From: Isochrysis galbana
Lineage: Eukaryota; Haptophyta; Isochrysidales; Isochrysidaceae
Direction: 5' to 3'
Assembly: GCA_018136815.1 (NCBI GenBank)
Contig: CM030941.1
Coordinates: 2,357,719-2,421,718 of the forward strand
DNA length: 64,000 nt
Shown here: positions 20,730-33,155 of the stretch, one piece after another
Layout: each line of letters starts with the position of its first letter
How positions within the stretch are numbered: position 1 is the stretch's first letter
Notes under the pieces: generated by a model
The model's database searches: none
Told to the model about the DNA's origin: nothing
What the model saw: only the letters and a program-made list of their open reading frames with translations
Program-made: the position numbers and the translations under genes

Positions 20730-21634
20730 TAAGGCTGTGAATATAGTAGCTTGGTACTATATTACCAAGGCTGCCCAACCCCGCACTGGAGCTACTACTA
20801 TGTAACATAGTAGCACTCGAGCACTACTACTATGTAACATAGTAGCCGTTTTGGCCTACTACCAGTACTAAGGGTAGTAGCGGCGGTCGGCGGAGCTCTG
20901 TCTCTGTCGTAGTCGTACGTATAGATCGGCGGCGTGTGTGTAATCTGCAGCACAAATTAGGTGTATATTTTTTACATACACATAGCGTGCGCTGGTTACT
21001 ATGAAAATGTCGATATGCTGATATATGATTCTACACCACACAATCACACGCCGGAACATCTCGTACATACATACACACTTATTAGACATTTTGAGATAGG
21101 CCTGCTCGCTCACTCGCTCCCACCGCCGCTCTCCCTCTCCCTCGCCCTCGCCCTCTCCCTCGCCCTCCCTCTCCCTCTCCCTCTCTCTCGCTCCCCCTCT
21201 CGCTCCCCGCGGCTCGCGTTCCGCTCTCTTTCCCTCCTCCCCTCTCTCTTGCTCTCTTGCTCTCGCTCTCGCTGCGCGCTCTCGCTCTCGCTCTCGCTCC
21301 TACCGCCGCTCTCCCTCTCTCCCCCTCTCCCTCGCCCTCTCCCTCTCCCTCTCCCTCGCCTTCTCCCTCTCCTTCTCTCTCGCTCCCCCTCTCGCTCCCC
21401 CTCTCCCCCGCGCTCATGCCACCCACCACAGAGCCACTTGCCAAAAGGCCCCCCCCCGGTATACCTTTGTTTGGTACTATATTAACTACAGTACTATAGT
21501 ACCAAAGAGCCCGAAATGCACTACTACTATGTAACATAGTAGCACCGGTGCGCTACTACTATGTAACATAGTAGCAATTTTCCACTACTAGGTTCGACTA
21601 CAGTAGACCAAATCTCAACCTATTCACAGCCTTA
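20730..21634. mobile_element. Non-autonomous hAT-like element with TIRs and target-site duplication
   Basis: 905 bp. Terminal inverted repeats are TAAGGCTGTGAATA and TATTCACAGCCTTA. Flanks are TCTTATGT (20722-20729) and CCTTATGT (21635-21642), a 7/8 match consistent with an 8-bp hAT duplication. Four subterminal copies of the near-palindrome CTACTATGTAACATAGTAG lie near 20798, 20831, 21524 and 21555, two at each end, as expected for transposase binding sites. The core is CT-rich (SPSPSP-type frames) and encodes no transposase. Confidence 0.85.
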
Positions 21635-21659
21635 CCTTATGTATCGTAAGATCTTTCTT

Positions 21660-22445
21660 GGCATCAGCTGAAGTTCCTACCAAAGAGGCCTAGCTATCCT
21701 AGAAATGTTTCGTATGTCCAAACCTCTCGCCGCCTGCAGGAGGTCTTCCGATGTTTCTAGGTTAAAGTCTTTGTCTACCATGTAAAGAGGACTTATCATC
21801 TTCCTGATATGTGTGTTGCTCGGGGCGTGTAGCCCCATATTCTCCCGTTGTTTTTTTAGCCTTTGAAAGAAACCGACCTTCGCCGTCACTAATAGGTGGT
21901 ATCTCGTGAGGATCGCTCTCAAGATCGACCTAACGGACCTACCGTCCGCGTTGCCGTACTGAATATTGTAAAAGTCTGTTAAGATATATATATCTCCACG
22001 CCAAGATACCTAGGTATCCCGATACCCGAGACCATCTCCACGTGGAGTAGTATTCCGCCGCGTAGATGCGGTCTATCCTAGTGTAGGTCTGATGTCCGCA
22101 TCTCGTGTATTGGTCTTTGAGGCCCGGATTTGCTAGCAATTGAACGTCGGTGAGGCCGTGCGTGGCGAGCGCCCTCGCGAGGGCTCTGCCTCCCGAATTC
22201 GCGTAAGGGGCCGCCCCCGCGCTCCCGCGCTCCCGCGCTGGATCGGGTATCTCTATTGACGTTTTCTACGCAATTAAAATCGCCCGCTATAGGATAGTGT
22301 AGGGGAGTATCCCTGGCGCCGCGTGTGGCATTTTTATTTCGTCCTTACGTTTGTTAGGTCGTGCGTTTAGATATATGGATGAGAAGACTATCGTTTCATG
22401 TCCGATTTTAGCTTTAACTACTATCAACCTCCCCCTGGGTCCTGT
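21660..22445 (-). mobile_element. Decayed LINE ORF2 remnant
   Basis: On the minus strand, pieces of the EEP endonuclease match the LINE at 47271: VVKAKIGHETIVF, ARPNKRKDEIK, GGRALARALATHGLTDVQLL, then QYTRCGHQTYTRIDRIYAAE and YYSTWRW. These are broken by stops and frameshifts. The 21677-21922 segment (GFFQRLKKQRENMGLHAPSN region) is probably the ORF2 C-terminal part after an internal deletion. Inactive. Confidence 0.8.
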
Positions 22446-24562
<2,117 letters not shown>

Positions 24563-25488
24563 ATGAACCGCCTCTTCGGCAATGCAAGGCCGGCGCCACC
24601 CAAGGCGACGCTCGCAGATGCCAACGCCACGATGGAGAAGCGCGGGGAGTCGCTGGACACCAAGATCCAGAAGCTGGACTCGGAGCTCTATCGCTACACA
24701 GAGCAGGTGTGGTGCTGCATCAGGGGCAGCTCTCATCACCTTGTGCACACCACCGTCACTGCTGAGCAGGCCTCGATTCATTGTCAATCGCAGTGCGCAA
24801 AGGCCCTGACGCCTGCCCCGGCCAGTCATTGTCCTTGTATCCTTTGGCTCACTTCTATTGTTGGCCCTCAAACAGCTCAAGAAGATGAAGCCAGGTCCTG
24901 CCAAGGTGTCGGTTCAGAAGCGCGCCATGGCTATCCTAAAGCAGAAGAAGATGTATGAGAAGCAAAAGGAGATGACCATGAACCAACAGTTCAATGTTGA
25001 TCAGATCATGTTTGCTCAGGAGACGCTCAAGGAGACGGCCTCCACGGTCTCGGCGATGAAGGACGCCAACAAGTCACTCAAGAAGCAATTCAAGCAGATC
25101 AATATTAGCAAAGTCGAGGATCTCCAAGACGATATGTCCGACCTGCTGGAGCAGGCGGAGGAGGTTCAAAACGCGCTGTCAAGATCATACGCGACGGACG
25201 ATGTTGATGAGGCAGATTTGGAGGTGCAGCGAACCTGCGAGGCGCATTGGCGTGTCACTCTCCGTCAGCCTAGTGCTAGCATTGATGAGAATTCCTTGTA
25301 ATATCCTCAAATCCCCCCTCTCTTTGCAGGCGGAACTGGCAGCGATGGAAGATGACCCTTCTCTTTTCTTATCCACTGGAACCGAAAGCGCATCGACGGC
25401 GGACTACCTCGACCTACCAGCGACTGGAACAGAGCTGCCAGCTACCGACACCGCAGCATTGCCGGAGGCAACTCCTGCTACTGCTTAA
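24563..25488 (+). CDS. CHMP5: ESCRT-III subunit CHMP5/Vps60
   Basis: SNF7-family protein of the ESCRT-III membrane-scission machinery; Vps60/CHMP5 binds LIP5/Vta1 to regulate Vps4. Exons 24563-24706, 24876-25223 and 25330-25488 join in phase 0 through GT-AG introns of 169 and 106 bp, giving 216 residues, the usual family length (about 219). The N-terminus MNRLFGNARPAPP is diagnostic (MNRLFG...KPK). Then come ESLDTKIQKLDSEL, KMKPGPAKVSVQKRAMAILK, KKMYEKQ, and the C-terminal helix LQDDMSDLLEQAEEVQNALS with RSYATDDVDEADLEAELAAM. Start chosen from family alignment; it directly follows the GA tract. Strong assignment. Confidence 0.95.
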
Positions 25489-25744
25489 GGGGCTATTGCG
25501 AACAACAAGTAGAAGAACTCAGTATCAAACTTCCCTGCGAACATGATCGATAACCTCTCTTCGGATTATCCAGATTTCCTTGAATCACAAGGTGTCTCGC
25601 TTGTGTTTTGTTTGATTCGATGCTGTTAGTTAGTGTGCCTGGTGTCAAGGCTCAAGGCGTTCCTTGAACAATGTGAATAGTGTTGAATGCAGTTGGTTTT
25701 GCCTCCATCATTATTCATGAGAACAAAAAAAGTCATAATATTCT

Positions 25745-25945
25745 TACCGCACTTGCGACGAATGGAACCACCTACCTACACGTAGAACATAGTACATAGT
25801 ATTTTTTCTACACCCCCACTCCCACTCCCCCGGCGCACTTCCCCCCCCGCCATCAGGCGGCTCCCCCCGTACACTACTAGGGGGATAGGGGTGAAGGGCT
25901 TAGATATGGTCCGGTGCCCCCCCCCCCCCCCCCGGTGATCCGTTC
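25745..25945. repeat. Interspersed repeat shared with 19660-19840
   Basis: Second copy of the CACTACTAGGGGGATAGGGG / GTGAAGGGCTTAGATATGGT family, ending in a poly-C run of about 17 before the transposon leader below. Confidence 0.75.
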
Positions 25946-25969
25946 TCCCCTTCCAAAAAAAAAATCTAA

Positions 25970-27122
25970 AGATTCAGGGCTACGACACCTACTATCAATC
26001 ACTATCGGCCGGTTCCTTACGCCTTCTATCCGACATCGCCCCTGTTCCCTTCACTCCTCCCCTTTCCCTTCCCCCCTTCGTTCCTTTGTCTTCGGTTTCC
26101 GGGGTGCGGCCCAGGTGCCAGGTGCGCTACCTTGGGCCCGGTTCGGGTGGTGGGTTCCAGTAGGCAGTAGGGCCGGCCGCTTTTGTGGTTCGTGTCTTGC
26201 TTGGCCTCTTCCTCGCCAGCTGCGTGCCTATTTTCGCGTCCGTGGTGGCTTCCTTCTATTCGTGGTTTCTCGTCTCGTAATCGGTGAAGTCGTGCCGGGG
26301 CGTCATGTCATTCCTTCGCGTGTTTTTAGGTCTCTGTGCGCGTCGTTTGCCCTCGTTCTCTCTCTCTCTCTCTCCTCTTTTTCTGGTGAGCGCCCCTGGT
26401 TCTGCTCATCAGAGGGGGTTCGTTTAACGTATGTTTCCGGCCTGTTACCGTGAATGTTTGAGTGCAGAGTGTTGATTTGTGTGGTTTTACCCACTGTATC
26501 GCCTCTTGGTGACCTGCAGCCCCGTGAGTACCCCAAGCCCCGAGTCTTCCGAGTCATCCTTTCGAGTCTACGAGTCCCTACGAGTCCCAAGTAAGCGGTA
26601 TCTGCTCGCCGCGCCCTTTCTTACATCCTCCGTCTCTCCGATTCGCGTTCCGTGCCACTTTCCCGTCCATTCCACATATGCCCGTCATTTGCCCTCCCCG
26701 TTCTCCCGATGAGCCCGTTCCGGGCCCCCCGGACGAACCGTGCGCCGCGCTAGCCGCCGGTGCGCCTTCGCGACTCGTTTCAAAAGAGGAAACGACCTTC
26801 GCTCCGACATTAAGCTGCCTGTGTATGTGTCTATTTGGTCATGTAGTTGATGGTATGTGTGGCGCGCGCAGCGCGCGCTTTAGCTTTAGCTCTGTACGCG
26901 TCTATGTGCTACCTGACTGTGTGTGTGTGCGCACGCGCGTTTGCATTTGCGCCTTAGAGGGGCCTATTAATACCTTATTAGTAGCTTTGGCAGTCACAGC
27001 TATGTACATAGATATAGATAATGGCTTGGGCACTATTAATTAGCATTGAGGTAGATAGTGCGATTTGGAGGGCTAGCTAGGCCCTAATATCTAGATAGTA
27101 GGCTAATATATTCACAGCCTTA
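25970..27122 (+). mobile_element. hAT-like element, internally rearranged (left copy)
   Basis: The left part (25970-26480) resembles the transposon leader at 60905-61300 (AAGATTCAGGGCTAC..., TTTGTCTTCGGTTTCCGGGG, CCCAGGTGCCAGG). The right ~290 bp, ending TATTCACAGCCTTA at 27122, matches the 3' end of the hAT copy at 29505 in reverse orientation (shared ATCTAGATATTAGG, ACTAATAAGGTATTAATAGG and GCGCGCTGCGCGCGC). 26590-26810 is an insertion of the 0.7-kb repeat family. No transposase is left. Confidence 0.6.
26640..26815. repeat. Part of the 0.7-kb repeat family with a conserved short frame
   Basis: Homologous to 58225-58385 and, reversed, 14110-14245. The frame reading CPPRSPDEPVPGPPDEPCAA followed by RLVSKEETTFAPT is kept in all three copies with mostly conservative changes, so it may once have been translated. 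Confidence 0.6.
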
Positions 27123-27602
27123 GTGTTGAGTGTACTGTGTACGGTCCCACCCCGGGGGGTGTCCGCGATGGAGAGTGGGGGGCGCGAGGCCCCCATTGAC
27201 CCCCACTTATAAAAGTAGGTTGACCAAGGATAACAATAGGCAATAGGGCGAGCGAGCGGGGCAAAGCGCCCCGAAATAGCGAACAGCCCCATGGGGAAAG
27301 CCGATTGGCTGGGCCACCACACCACGGCGCCGTAGATTGCGCCGTGCGCCGTCACCCAACCAAGCGACAAGACGCCCGCCCCTCCCCCTCCCCCTAACGC
27401 TAGGCCCAAAGTAGTGCACATGGGCCGACCCCCCGAAACCGAAGAAAAAGGAACGAGGGGGGGCGAGCGGGAGCGGAAGGGAGTGTTGGTGTTGGGCGAG
27501 GGAGCAAGGGCGATGTCAAGTGGGGATCTCAGCGAGCGTAGCAGGCACCTTCAAGAATAATTTTATAGTGGGTGCCATCCATTCCCATAGTATTAGCTTT
27601 CA
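27123..27602. other. Spacer between hAT terminus and membrane-protein gene
   Basis: Frames on the minus strand read GGGGGAGVLSLGWVTAHGAI and similar but show no domain. 27430-27530 is purine-rich. Nothing else seen. Confidence 0.4.
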
Positions 27603-28605
27603 TCAGGAGAGATGGCCTAGGTAGTTTAAACGAACAATCAGCAGAACAACAAAGAAGGCAGCAAGTAGTAGCAACGCTGAATTCGCGCCACCGCCGCCAA
27701 CCTGCCAGCCGCCCATGAGCAAGAAAGGCACGAGCATAAGCAGCTGGTCGAGCAGGACGGTGCCTTGGGTGTGATGAAGAACCTGCGACATGGAAAGGGG
27801 AGCGCAAGATAATAGTGACGAATCGGCTGACGGGCCCCAATCAAGGTTGACATCAATGCACCTCAAAGAAGGCCTCGAGGACGGAGGTGGATTCATCCTC
27901 GGCATCCACGCCGCAAATCACCATCGACCGGTGGAAACCGTGAGTTGGCGATAGAGGGTCGTCCCACCGCAGAAGCGCGGGCAATACTGCTCGCACAAAG
28001 GAAATGACTTCCTTGCCCTCACGTCCCAAGTGGAGTGTGACCGCCATATGATCCACGTCTTCCACCTGACGAGGAGAGCATCGAATATCATGAGACTGGG
28101 GAGTGCTCTGATACCTCCTTGTATCCTTGGCAGTACAAAGTACCATTTGGTCGCTGTGAGGACCCCAGCAAGCGCCTCAAACGGTACAAAGTTTGGCGAC
28201 TGGCTGGCAGCAAACAAGATTACCTCGACACTGCATGCGTCCCACCGAGGCGTGTACACGTGCTGCCACAAAGATGACACCACTTTGCAAGAGGTGCCCT
28301 CAGACCCCGACGGTGGAGAGATCTCCCATGTCACTCTGCCAGCCCCCACGAAGTCGTTCCCCGTGAGCTTGGTGGCCACCAAAGTACTTTTCGAAGAGTC
28401 ATACTTCACCTCAACCTATATGGGGTGGACAAAGTGAGTGGGAAACTCCGCTGCGGGGAGTTGAGTGGATAGATTGCGGCACAAGAGCGCTGACTGGCAC
28501 GGAGTTCCTCACCAATTCAATACCGCTCGCAGGGTACAGACCGTACCAGATGCCTTGCAGCGCAGTTAGCGTGAGCGCGTTGCCTGCGCGCGGGTGCAAT
28601 GGCAT
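27603..28605 (-). CDS. Multi-exon protein with F-box-associated/Executer-like motif and two C-terminal membrane helices
   Basis: Five exons join in phase 0: 28605-28513, 28415-28224, 28153-28115, 28065-27862 and 27782-27603. Introns are short GT-AG (97, 70, 49, 79 bp). The 235-residue product contains GIWYGLYPASGIELVEVKYD then TLVATKLTGNDFVGAGRVTW, a pattern (G.W.G.Y...G.E.V.V.......ATK.TGD..VPAG.VTW) I know from F-box-associated and Executer-type beta-barrel domains. The last exon encodes two hydrophobic helices (LLDQLLMLVPFLLMGGW; ALLLLAAFFVVLLIVRL). The middle (VEDVDHMAVTLHLGREGKEV) is unrecognised. The start at 28605 may be internal: an upstream exon with a signal-like peptide lies at 29195. 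The splice chain is well supported by phase; function is uncertain. Confidence 0.65.
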
Positions 28606-28977
28606 ATCTGTTCGTGGCTGCAGCCTTTGCGACTGTGATAGGTAGTTGTAGCAGCGGGCATCACGGAAGCCAAGAAGAGCGTCGCGGCATTCCGAAGTGC
28701 AAACACGAGTGCCCCGCGCTTCGACGAGACTTGCGCACTGCGATAAGTGGCACAGCGACAGGAGGTCTCACTCAGGAGATGAGGTAAGCAGCTGCAGACC
28801 AGGGCCATATTTGCGGCTCGCCGTGATGGTAGGGCGCAAAGCGGCAGGTAGAAGTACTAGCTGGCGCGCATTGCCAGCCATGGCGGACGTCAGAGCGGCC
28901 TGATAACTGCGTATGCGCTAGGCTTGCTCAGCAGCAGTCGATCAGGGCTTGCTTAGCAGCAGCCGAACAGGGCTTAC

Positions 28978-29195
28978 TTAGCAGCAGCCGAAATGGCGAG
29001 GCAGGGCAGCCGCACCTTCTGCGTGACCGCTTCCCTCAGCTCGCTCTTGAGGAGCGAGCGGACGTCAAACGGCAAGCAGGGCGAGCCGAAGACGGGCCGC
29101 AAGAATCCGTCCATCGGAGAGCCATGCGCACCGCTCCACACCAAGCTCAGCACGAGCGTCAACCAGCCGCGAGAAGCCTCTCGCCCCGCCATCAT
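28978..29195 (-). CDS. Possible first exon with signal peptide, perhaps of the gene at 27603-28605
   Basis: ATG 29195 opens MMAGREASRGWLTLVLSLVW SGAHG, a plausible ER signal peptide, then about 50 residues to a GTAAGC donor at 28977. It lies 370 bp upstream of the next good exon on the same strand and phase compatibility through 28606-28977 was not resolved (several AG acceptors exist). If joined, the membrane protein would be lumenal/secretory, which would argue against an F-box role. Confidence 0.4.
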
Positions 29196-29792
29196 GTCCT
29201 AATGCGCCCCGCCAGAGCGCCCGCGCCCGCCCAGCACAACACAGAAGGGCTGCCACACTTTACATTTGCTATTCAGTAAAGCACTCTAGAGTACTACGTT
29301 GGCGGCCAATTCCTCTACTGGCATGTCCTTCCCCCTCCCCTAATGGTATTTTCTGTCTCTAGAGCCCCCCCAAAGCTTGATCTGGGCCCATGGGGATGCC
29401 CTGCAGGCAAGAGGTACAAAAATATCATGGGGTCCATCATTTACGACGCCCTGTGAGAGTGCGCGTGCCCTCATCGGAGCAGCCAACGGGGGGGGGTCCG
29501 ATTCTAAGGCTGTGAACATGTTAGACAACTATCTAGATATTAGGCTATCTACCCCTCAAAAGGCACTATCTGTATCTATCTAGATAGCCCTGAGCCACTA
29601 TCTGTATCTATCTAGATAGCTGCAAGCGCGAAACCTACTCATTACTAATAAGGTATTAATAGGCCCTTCCAAGCCGCAACCGCAATGCCAGGCTACGGCG
29701 CACTGCGCAGACGCCGCAAAATTATAGCGCGCTGCGCGCGCGAACGCGCGAACGGACAGCCAACAACCACTCACCAACTCACATATTCACAT

Positions 29793-30170
29793 TCACTCAC
29801 AATTCTTCCCCGCAAGCAAAGCGTGCTCGAGGCTGTCATCTGATTGACCTGCCTTCATATCGTCGTGGAGCAGCCCAGCTTTCGAGAAGGCGCGCTCGAC
29901 GCCCGCAGACGAGGCTGGACGTCCGAGGTATTGCCTAGCCATCTTAGCCAAGTTTGGCAGGACTTCCGGCGCGCCAGGTCCCGACGGTCGCTGACGATCG
30001 CGAGCTCGCCACCATGCGAGCACATCAATGCCCATGTCAGTCTCAACTGGTAGAGAGAGGTAGATTTCGATCTCATCTCTGATGTCTTGGTCTTGAGTTC
30101 GAGTTTCAGCACTCGGAATGTCGAATGTCGGCGCAAGTGGAAGCGCGAACACAGAACTCACCTTGCCCAA
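29793..30170 (-). pseudogene. hAT transposase C-terminal dimerisation domain (fragment)
   Basis: Encodes a hAT_C-type domain: EIEIYLSLPVETDMGIDVLA, WWRARDRQ, LPNLAKMARQYLGRPASSAG and VERAFSKAGLLHDDM, matching the family pattern WW....P.L..MA...L..PASSA.VER.FS..G. It ends at a stop after LLAGKNCE. The upstream catalytic DDE region is missing, so the protein is not functional. Confidence 0.85.
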
Positions 30171-30185
30171 AAAATCCGACGTGGT

Positions 30186-30404
30186 CTACGCGGCCTTAGC
30201 TTGAGAGGGAGCCGACGATGCTGGGGCTGGTGACGGATCCGAGGTTACCACTACCTCAGATGGGAACAGAAGGGACGGAAGGGAAGCGGCGAGAGGCGCG
30301 GCGGAAGTTGGGGGGTGGCCAATGACGGGCTGGACCACCTCCTCAGCAGAGAAAGGCGGGAGGACGGGCTTGGGCGAGGGCGAGCGCGACGACGGAGCGG
30401 ACAT
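30186..30404 (-). pseudogene. hAT transposase N-terminal frame (fragment)
   Basis: ATG 30404 gives MSAPSSRSPSPKPVLPPFSA, continuing Pro/Ser-rich for 72 residues to a stop. The same start is repeated at 4653 (+) and, more divergent, at 61541 (+, MSGPSSRSSLPLPAIHPPAI). A GCAAG|GTGAGT just downstream looks like a former splice donor of the complete transposase. Confidence 0.65.
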
Positions 30405-30839
30405 GGCTGGGCGGGTCGGGATGGATGGATGGATAGGCTGAGGCTGAGGGATTGGTGAGGTGTGAGGTTTGGTATTGAGGTAGTGTTGAGAACGAGGGAC
30501 GAGAACGGGAACGAGAACGAGAACGAGAGCGACGAACGAAGAACGACAGACGGCAGACGGCTAGGGGCCACTGGACCGACGAGATGACACTACACTCACG
30601 TCAACACTCTCCACACTAACGTATCCTTATCACGGAACGCACAGGAACCTGCTGACAGACCGAACAAGGAAGAGAATGCCGACAAGAGAGCGACGGGGCG
30701 ACGGACGATCCGACGGGGGCGACAGTTACACACAGGAATAAGGAGGGAATCTTTCGAAAACCCTTAAGTGATTTGATGAACCGGCTAGCCAAGTTTCACA
30801 AAAGTTTTGCGTAGTTTCTTCGGATTACGGATTACGGAT

Positions 30840-31060
30840 TACGGGTTGTTGTTATTGGTCGTTGACAAGTTGTTATGTGGAGCTGCATTGTTATTATTGC
30901 GCACGCACACCATCGGACATGGTAGTAATAGTAGGTAGTAGCAGTAGCAACAGCAGTAGCAGCAACGTAGCAGCAGCAGCAGCGTAGAGCGTAGCAGTAG
31001 CAGCAGTAGTAGTAGTAGCAGCAGTAGCATCAACAAGAGCAGCAGCAGTATTGGATGGAG
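30840..31060. repeat. AGC/AGT trinucleotide-rich repeat
   Basis: Imperfect (AGCAGT)n/(TAGTAG)n over about 150 bp, preceded by three ATTACGG repeats (30826-30846). Leu-rich frames across it are artefacts. Confidence 0.75.
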
Positions 31061-31752
31061 CTCACCACTCCCGATTAAATTCCCACGTTAATATTCAATG
31101 TACATTCTCTCACGCCAGTGGACGTCGTCCCACAGGCCGGTGGCCTCGACAGCTCGACAGCGACGCACGCGCTAACGAGCGAGAGCGAGCGGAGAGGTAG
31201 CACGGAGACGGAGACGGAGAGACCAACCACGGAATATCTTTAGACCGGAGAACATTTTGGACGAAATCCCTTCCGTCGGCCAAGGAGAGGAGGACGGAGA
31301 GAGAGAGAGGAGAGAGAGAGTCTCACAGAGAGACTGCAGACGAGCGTGAAGTCGAAGTCGTGTCTTTTTATTACCTAAAACGAGCCAACACTTATAATAA
31401 CAGCAAAAACAAAATTCGAATCGCAAATTTCGAGACCAAAATCTGCAAACCTGGGCTTGAGACCATGGAGAATCCGAATGTGTGTGTCTTGGGTGTCAGT
31501 AGCAACACGGGGAACTGTTGAATTGTGAGTGTGGGCACGTACTTACACGAATATTCATGCCTACGGCCTTCAGCTTCAGAGTTCAGAAGGGTGCAAGGTG
31601 AGAGCCGCCACGGGGAAGTCGCTCGCTGCGTGACGATGACTGCATTGAAAATGACCTCAAGACTGCGTGAATAATGTCATGAAAATCATAATAATCAGCT
31701 TTGGCGGCTCGGGTGGGCGCGGCCGGCATGCGCAAACAGAATCGCCCCCCCC
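31061..31752. other. No gene recognised
   Basis: Includes a GGAGAC run at 31200-31225 and a GA-rich stretch at 31290-31325, otherwise mixed sequence without a convincing frame. Confidence 0.4.
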
Positions 31753-32621
31753 CAGTGATGGGACGTCAGGTATCAGGTCATCAGGTTTCGCCAACCTGAT
31801 ACCTGATATCAGACCTGATATCAGCCTGATATAAGGTAGTATAATCTTAGTACGTACGTTATAATGTCAGTATGTAACACTTCTAACTTATGACAACAAT
31901 CAAAATCTAACCGCACATCAGCCGACTTACGAGTACTAGTATACGTACATAGAAATGGCCTCAATTACCGCGCACGACTTTCGCGCGGCCGGATCTCCCC
32001 GACGGCAGACCACTCGAAAGCATTGCCCTCGAGTCCGTCCGCCTCCACCGTTCCCCAGACTGTGGCCGTGGCCAGGGCGCCGTGCGGCATCGCCAACTCC
32101 TGCGCCATTTGACTTGGGGAGGGAGGGAGGGAGCGGTCTAGGAGCGGGCAGGGGAGGGGAGGGAGGGGAGGGAGGGGAGGGAAGAAGAGAGGGAAGGAGC
32201 GAGCGAGCGAGCGAGCGAGTGATCAAGGCAATGAGGGAGTAAGCGAGGGAGCGAGGGAGTGAGCAGGCGGCTAGGGAGACAGTGAGACGAGTGGTGAGTG
32301 GGACGAGGGATGCGAGAGAGGCGGGGCAGGCGCGGGCGACGAGGGGGTGAGGGAGGTGAAGGAGGGAGGGAGGGAACGGGCAAGGGACGGAGGGAGGCAA
32401 GGGAGGGAGGAGCGGGAGGAAGGAGAGAGGGAGCGAGCCGTGACCGGGACTCTCCGCGCGCCTGCTGCGTCCTCTCGTGCGTGCGTACGGAGTTTTGTTT
32501 TTGTCCGTCGGTATGAGTTTTGTTTTTGCCCCCTACCTGATACCTGATATCAGGTCGTCAGCTCCAGAGGACCTGTTATCATGGTATCAGGACCTGATAT
32601 CAGCCTGACGTCCCATCACTG
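31753..32621. mobile_element. TIR element (hAT-like ends), 869 bp
   Basis: Perfect 18-bp terminal inverted repeats CAGTGATGGGACGTCAGG. Both flanks are poly-C (eight C on the left, at least eight on the right), compatible with an 8-bp duplication. CAGTGNTGGG-type ends occur in hAT elements. The subterminal zones hold several CCTGATATCAGG-type palindromes. The core has GGGAGGGA and GAGCGAGC runs and no transposase. Confidence 0.8.
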
Positions 32622-32639
32622 CCCCCCCCCCCCTGGAGT

Positions 32640-32905
32640 TTCGCGCAAGTTGCGCATAATGGGCGATTTTGAGCCCAAATTTCGCGAAAGTTTTTTCCCC
32701 ACAAAAGTGGCCCACGTTTCGAAATGAGTTTCACGAAACTCTGACCTGGCCCTAGGCGCGCTCCATGCATGGCAACTGACTATAAAGTTAGTTGAAGGGA
32801 AAGGGAAGGAAGCGCAGGAAGGGCGATGACAGCCGTGAGGTCAAGGTTACCGCAATAGTAGTAGGTGTTAGGTGTTAGCCCTGAATCTTCAGATTTTTTG
32901 AAGGC
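32640..32905. repeat. TTTCGCGAAA-type repeat and hAT leader scrap
   Basis: 32640-32760 is rich in TTTCGCGAAAGTT-like palindromic words and resembles 49970-50095. 32790-32905 reads, on the minus strand, like the transposon leader at 25970 and 60905 (AATCTGAAGATTCAGGGCTA, ACACCTACTACTA). Confidence 0.55.
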
Positions 32906-33155
32906 TAATCATGATTGCGTTGTGCGTTGCGACGCCACGGGCAAATCGCACATTGCCCGCACGAGCTGATGAGTGGCTAGCGCGCTTCCCTTGCCTTCCG
33001 CGCGCTAGCTTTCTTACATTGCAATACCCCCAGATGACCTCAGTGCGCGAGATTTTTCACTGCCCTGGGATGAAGTATATTGTGACACGGAGACAGATAC
33101 ACAAGACATAGACGCGACCGACAGAAGCATAGTGTGTCGAAAGTAAATCTCTAGG

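Larger units (their letters stand above)
29505..30785 (-). mobile_element. hAT transposon, internally deleted (right copy)
   Basis: Minus-strand element: leader from about 30785, transposase N-terminal frame 30404-30186, transposase C-terminal frame 30170-29793, and 3' terminus TAAGGCTGTGAAC at 29505. Its 3' end is shared with the left copy ending at 27122 and with 52209. The BED finger and most of the RNase-H-like catalytic core are absent. Confidence 0.75.

Noticed and set aside
21082-21537. Ser/Pro/Leu- and Gly/Glu-rich frames inside the hAT-like element
   Set aside because: They arise from CTCCCT/GAGGGA simple repeats; no transposase motif.
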